Assembly (NCBI GenBank): GCA_003133815.1
Contig: PKZR01000377.1
Coordinates: forward strand, 1-41,076
Source: Limisphaerales bacterium
Lineage (GTDB): Bacteria > Verrucomicrobiota > Verrucomicrobiia > Limisphaerales > UBA11358
Direction: 5' to 3'
Length of the DNA stretch: 41,076 bases
Part shown: piece after piece, positions 39,613 through 41,076 of the stretch
How positions within the stretch are numbered: the first letter of the stretch is position 1
How the letters are laid out: every line of letters begins with the position of its first letter
Notes under the pieces: model-generated
The model's input: only the letters and a program-made list of their open reading frames with translations
What the model was told of the DNA's origin: nothing
The model's database searches: none
Position numbers and translations under genes: made by a program

Positions 39613-39996
39613 TCAACCGGCTGTGCCTGTGATGGCCATTTTGAGCCGGTAAAGATCCGTGCTGATCAACTGCGTTTCCAGCGTGTTGGCCAGGGAATTC
39701 TGGTTCATCTTGAGCAATTCATCCTCCAAGCTCACCGTGTTGCCATCGGGGCTGACGGCAACCGCGTTTGGATCGACTTCCAGTTCGGGCTTCAGAGCGG
39801 CAATTTCCTGCGGGTCACGCGCGGCGCAGGCGCGTTGGAGTTCGGTGTTGAAGGAAGCCGCCACGTCCAGCCGTTTGTAACCGGGTGTCTCGAGGTTCGC
39901 GATATTGCTCGCGATGGCAGTCTGGCGCAAAGAAACAGCATCGAGCGTTTTTTTTGCGGCCAGATAATCGGGCTGATTGAAAAGGGCGTCTATCAT
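39613..39996 (-). CDS. flgB: Flagellar proximal rod protein FlgB
   Basis: The 127 residues start MIDALFNQPDYLAAKKTLDAVSLRQTAIASNIANLETPGYKRLDVAASFNTEL, the FlgB pattern (L..R...IasNIAN.dTPgYK..d..F...L). The C-terminal GNTVSLEDELLKMNQNSLANTLETQLISTDLYRLKMAIT is the matching 'N.Vd.d.E...ma.N.l.y......l...y..lk.ai.g' segment. It is the first gene of the long flagellar operon. AGGA lies 9-13 bases before the ATG, a possible ribosome site, and a sigma-54 promoter lies just upstream. Confidence 0.96.
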   Translation of the reverse strand: MIDALFNQPDYLAAKKTLDAVSLRQTAIASNIANLETPGYKRLDVAASFNTELQRACAARDPQEIAALKPELEVDPNAVAVSPDGNTVSLEDELLKMNQNSLANTLETQLISTDLYRLKMAITGTAG

Positions 39997-40020
39997 GCTA
40001 CTTTTTCCTGACGGTGTTAA

Positions 40021-40035
40021 GCAGCATTGGTGCCA
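40021..40035 (-). promoter_or_regulatory. Sigma-54 promoter for the flgB operon
   Basis: On the minus strand the sequence is TGGCAC-CAATG-CTGC, with exact GG-N10-GC spacing and one mismatch (CTGC for TTGC). The -12 C is 25 bases from the flgB start, giving a predicted leader of about 14 bases with AGGA. It follows the activator gene. Confidence 0.78.
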
Positions 40036-40081
40036 GCGTGAAAAACCCGAGAAAATGGAACTTTATGTGAAGTGCTCTGCC

Positions 40082-40102
40082 AAAAGAGGAAAAATATTCC
40101 TC
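40082..40102 (-). terminator. Possible intrinsic terminator of the sigma-54 activator gene
   Basis: On the minus strand GAGGAA-TATTT-TTCCTC is followed by TTTT, a 6-bp stem with a 5-base loop. It lies about 80 bases past the activator stop and upstream of the flgB promoter, a sensible place for a terminator. The stem is short, so it may be weak. Confidence 0.5.
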
Positions 40103-40115
40103 ATGGAATGCCTCC

Positions 40116-40136
40116 ACTAGGAAAGTGTTGTCTAGT
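40116..40136. promoter_or_regulatory. ACTAG-N11-CTAGT inverted repeat, possible activator site
   Basis: ACTAG (40116-40120) and CTAGT (40132-40136) are a 5-bp inverted repeat with an 11-base spacer, 81-115 bases upstream of the flgB sigma-54 box. This is a common distance for NtrC-type enhancer sites. The short arms make chance possible. Confidence 0.3.
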
Positions 40137-40181
40137 TGCGAAAACCCCGAAGAAAATCTACGCCGCGTCGTTTTGCTAGCT

Positions 40182-41076
40182 TCAAGCTTCGGACAGCTCT
40201 TCCTTTTCGGACTCGTCAATCACAACATCATTGTATTCGAGCAGTTTGTTGCGCAGGGTGCGGACGTTGATGTTTAGCATTTTTGCGGCGTGCGTGCGGT
40301 TGCCTTCGCAACGGCGCAGCGCGGCAATAACGTGTTGCTTTTCCATCTCGGCCATTGTTGCAAAGTTATTGCCGTTGGTTCCCGTTGGAACATCAATGCC
40401 CGCAGACACGTCATCCAGCTCGTTGGAAGCCGTAAATCCGAGGTGTTGCGGATCGAGTTCTTGATGGCCGTCACTAAGAATGACTGCGCGCTCAATGACA
40501 TTTTGCAATTCGCGGATGTTGCCGGGCCAGTGATGCGCCTTGAGGGCGTTCAAGGCTTTGGCCGAAATTCCGTGAACCTGCGCCCCGTGTTTGCGGCAGA
40601 AGCGGCGGGTGAATTCTTTGGCCAGAAGCGGCACGTCCTCGGGATGCTCGCGCAGGGGGGCAAGATGAATGGGCACCACGTTCAGGCGGAAAAACAAATC
40701 CTGCCGGAATTCCTTCTTCGCGACGCTCTCGTCAAGCCGGCGGTTGGTTGTGGCGATGACCCGCACATCCACCTTGATGGTGCGGTTGCCGCCGACGCGT
40801 TCCAGCTCCCGCTCCTGCAATACCCGGAGCAGCTTGGCCTGGACGCTGGGTGAAATCTCGCTGATTTCATCCAGCAAAATGGTGCCGCCATGGGCGAGCT
40901 CAAACCGGCCTTCGCGTTTGTTCAATGCGCCGGTGAACGCGCCGCGTTCGTGGCCGAAGAATTCGCTTTCAATCAGGTTTTCCGGGATGGCGGCGCAATT
41001 CACCTTGATGAACGGCGCATTGGCGCGGGTGCTGGCGCGGTAAAGTGCGCGCGCCACCAGTTCCTTGCCTGTGCCG
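40182..41076 (-). CDS. Sigma-54-dependent transcriptional activator (NtrC/FleR/FlgR type), 5' end off window
   Basis: The frame is open to the right edge, where it begins within the Walker A motif (GTGKELVARALYRAS). The AAA+ domain has ESEFFGHERGAFTGALNKREGRFELAHGGTILLDEISEISPSVQAKLLRVLQERELERVGG, including the GAFTGA loop that contacts sigma-54 and Walker B (GTILLDE). Sensor II is WPGNIRELQNVIERAVIL. The C-terminus has a Fis-type helix-turn-helix (HVIAALRRCEGNRTHAAKMLNINVRTLRNKL). The N-terminal regulatory domain is missing from the window. Placed directly upstream of a sigma-54 promoter and the flagellar operon, it is probably the master flagellar activator (FlrC/FlgR/FleR-like), but the symbol cannot be fixed without the N-terminus. 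Confidence 0.95.
   Translation of the reverse strand, partial: GTGKELVARALYRASTRANAPFIKVNCAAIPENLIESEFFGHERGAFTGALNKREGRFELAHGGTILLDEISEISPSVQAKLLRVLQERELERVGGNRTIKVDVRVIATTNRRLDESVAKKEFRQDLFFRLNVVPIHLAPLREHPEDVPLLAKEFTRRFCRKHGAQVHGISAKALNALKAHHWPGNIRELQNVIERAVILSDGHQELDPQHLGFTASNELDDVSAGIDVPTGTNGNNFATMAEMEKQHVIAALRRCEGNRTHAAKMLNINVRTLRNKLLEYNDVVIDESEKEELSEA

Noticed and set aside
39998..40219. 73-codon minus-strand frame between the activator gene and flgB
   Set aside because: It covers the sigma-54 promoter and terminator-like hairpin, overlaps the activator's end and shows no protein-like pattern.
1..41076. CRISPR arrays, tRNA or rRNA genes, FliA-type promoters
   Set aside because: No regularly spaced repeats, no cloverleaf or rRNA signatures and no convincing TAAA-N15-GCCGATAA match were seen by eye in the gaps; a tRNAscan or motif scan would settle it.

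Overview
The window is dominated by one contiguous flagellar gene cluster of about 30 kb (roughly 9982-40000), transcribed entirely on the minus strand. To its right is the 3' part of a sigma-54 activator gene; to its left is a putative surface or flagellin glycosylation block. The organism is most likely a member of Verrucomicrobiota, perhaps a Pedosphaera/Limisphaera-type lineage. This is inferred from three things: a secreted formylglycine-generating-enzyme-like protein with the 'YVLQSSTNL...FFRL' sandwich domain common in that phylum, dispersed microrepeats typical of such genomes (some inside coding regions), and AT-rich start regions with few Shine-Dalgarno sequences. FlgH, FlgI and FlgA show that the envelope is didermic.

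In transcription order (right to left) the window holds: a sigma-54 activator (partial); a sigma-54 promoter; flgB-flgC-fliE-fliF-fliG-fliH-fliI-fliJ-motE-like-fliK-flgD-flgE-fliL-fliM-fliN-fliO-fliP-fliQ-fliR-flhB-flhA-flhF-small membrane protein-fliA-motA-motB-small Cys4 protein; a second sigma-54 promoter; flgF-flgG-flgA-flgH-flgI-flgJ(rod-binding part only)-flgN-flgK-flgL; a third sigma-54 promoter; fliW-csrA; two SAM-dependent methyltransferases; and a 1982-residue protein joining a HAD hydrolase, a degenerate GT2-like segment, a GT4 glycosyltransferase, a GT2 glycosyltransferase and TPR repeats. Many junctions overlap by ATGA or TGATG, implying long operons with translational coupling. 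The basal body, export gate, switch, rod, hook, hook-filament junction and stator are all encoded. Flagellin, the FliD cap, FliS, FlgM, FlhG and chemotaxis genes are not in the window.

The leftmost 2.1 kb is accessory or intergenic: a transposase C-terminal remnant, palindromic dispersed repeats, a small possible membrane-protein gene on the plus strand, and the 5' part of a secreted FGE-type gene running off the left edge.

The regulatory picture inferred is that the NtrC-type activator with RpoN drives three promoters (flgB, flgF, fliW), each matching TGGCAC-N5-(C/T)TGC with exact spacing. FliA would serve late genes elsewhere, and FliW/CsrA would tune flagellin translation. The most unusual points are two sigma-54 promoters predicted to give almost leaderless mRNAs, a near-identical 14-15 bp motif upstream of both, a FliM lacking the usual CheY-binding N-terminal peptide, an FlhF with a degenerate G4 motif and no FlhG, and the giant multi-glycosyltransferase protein.
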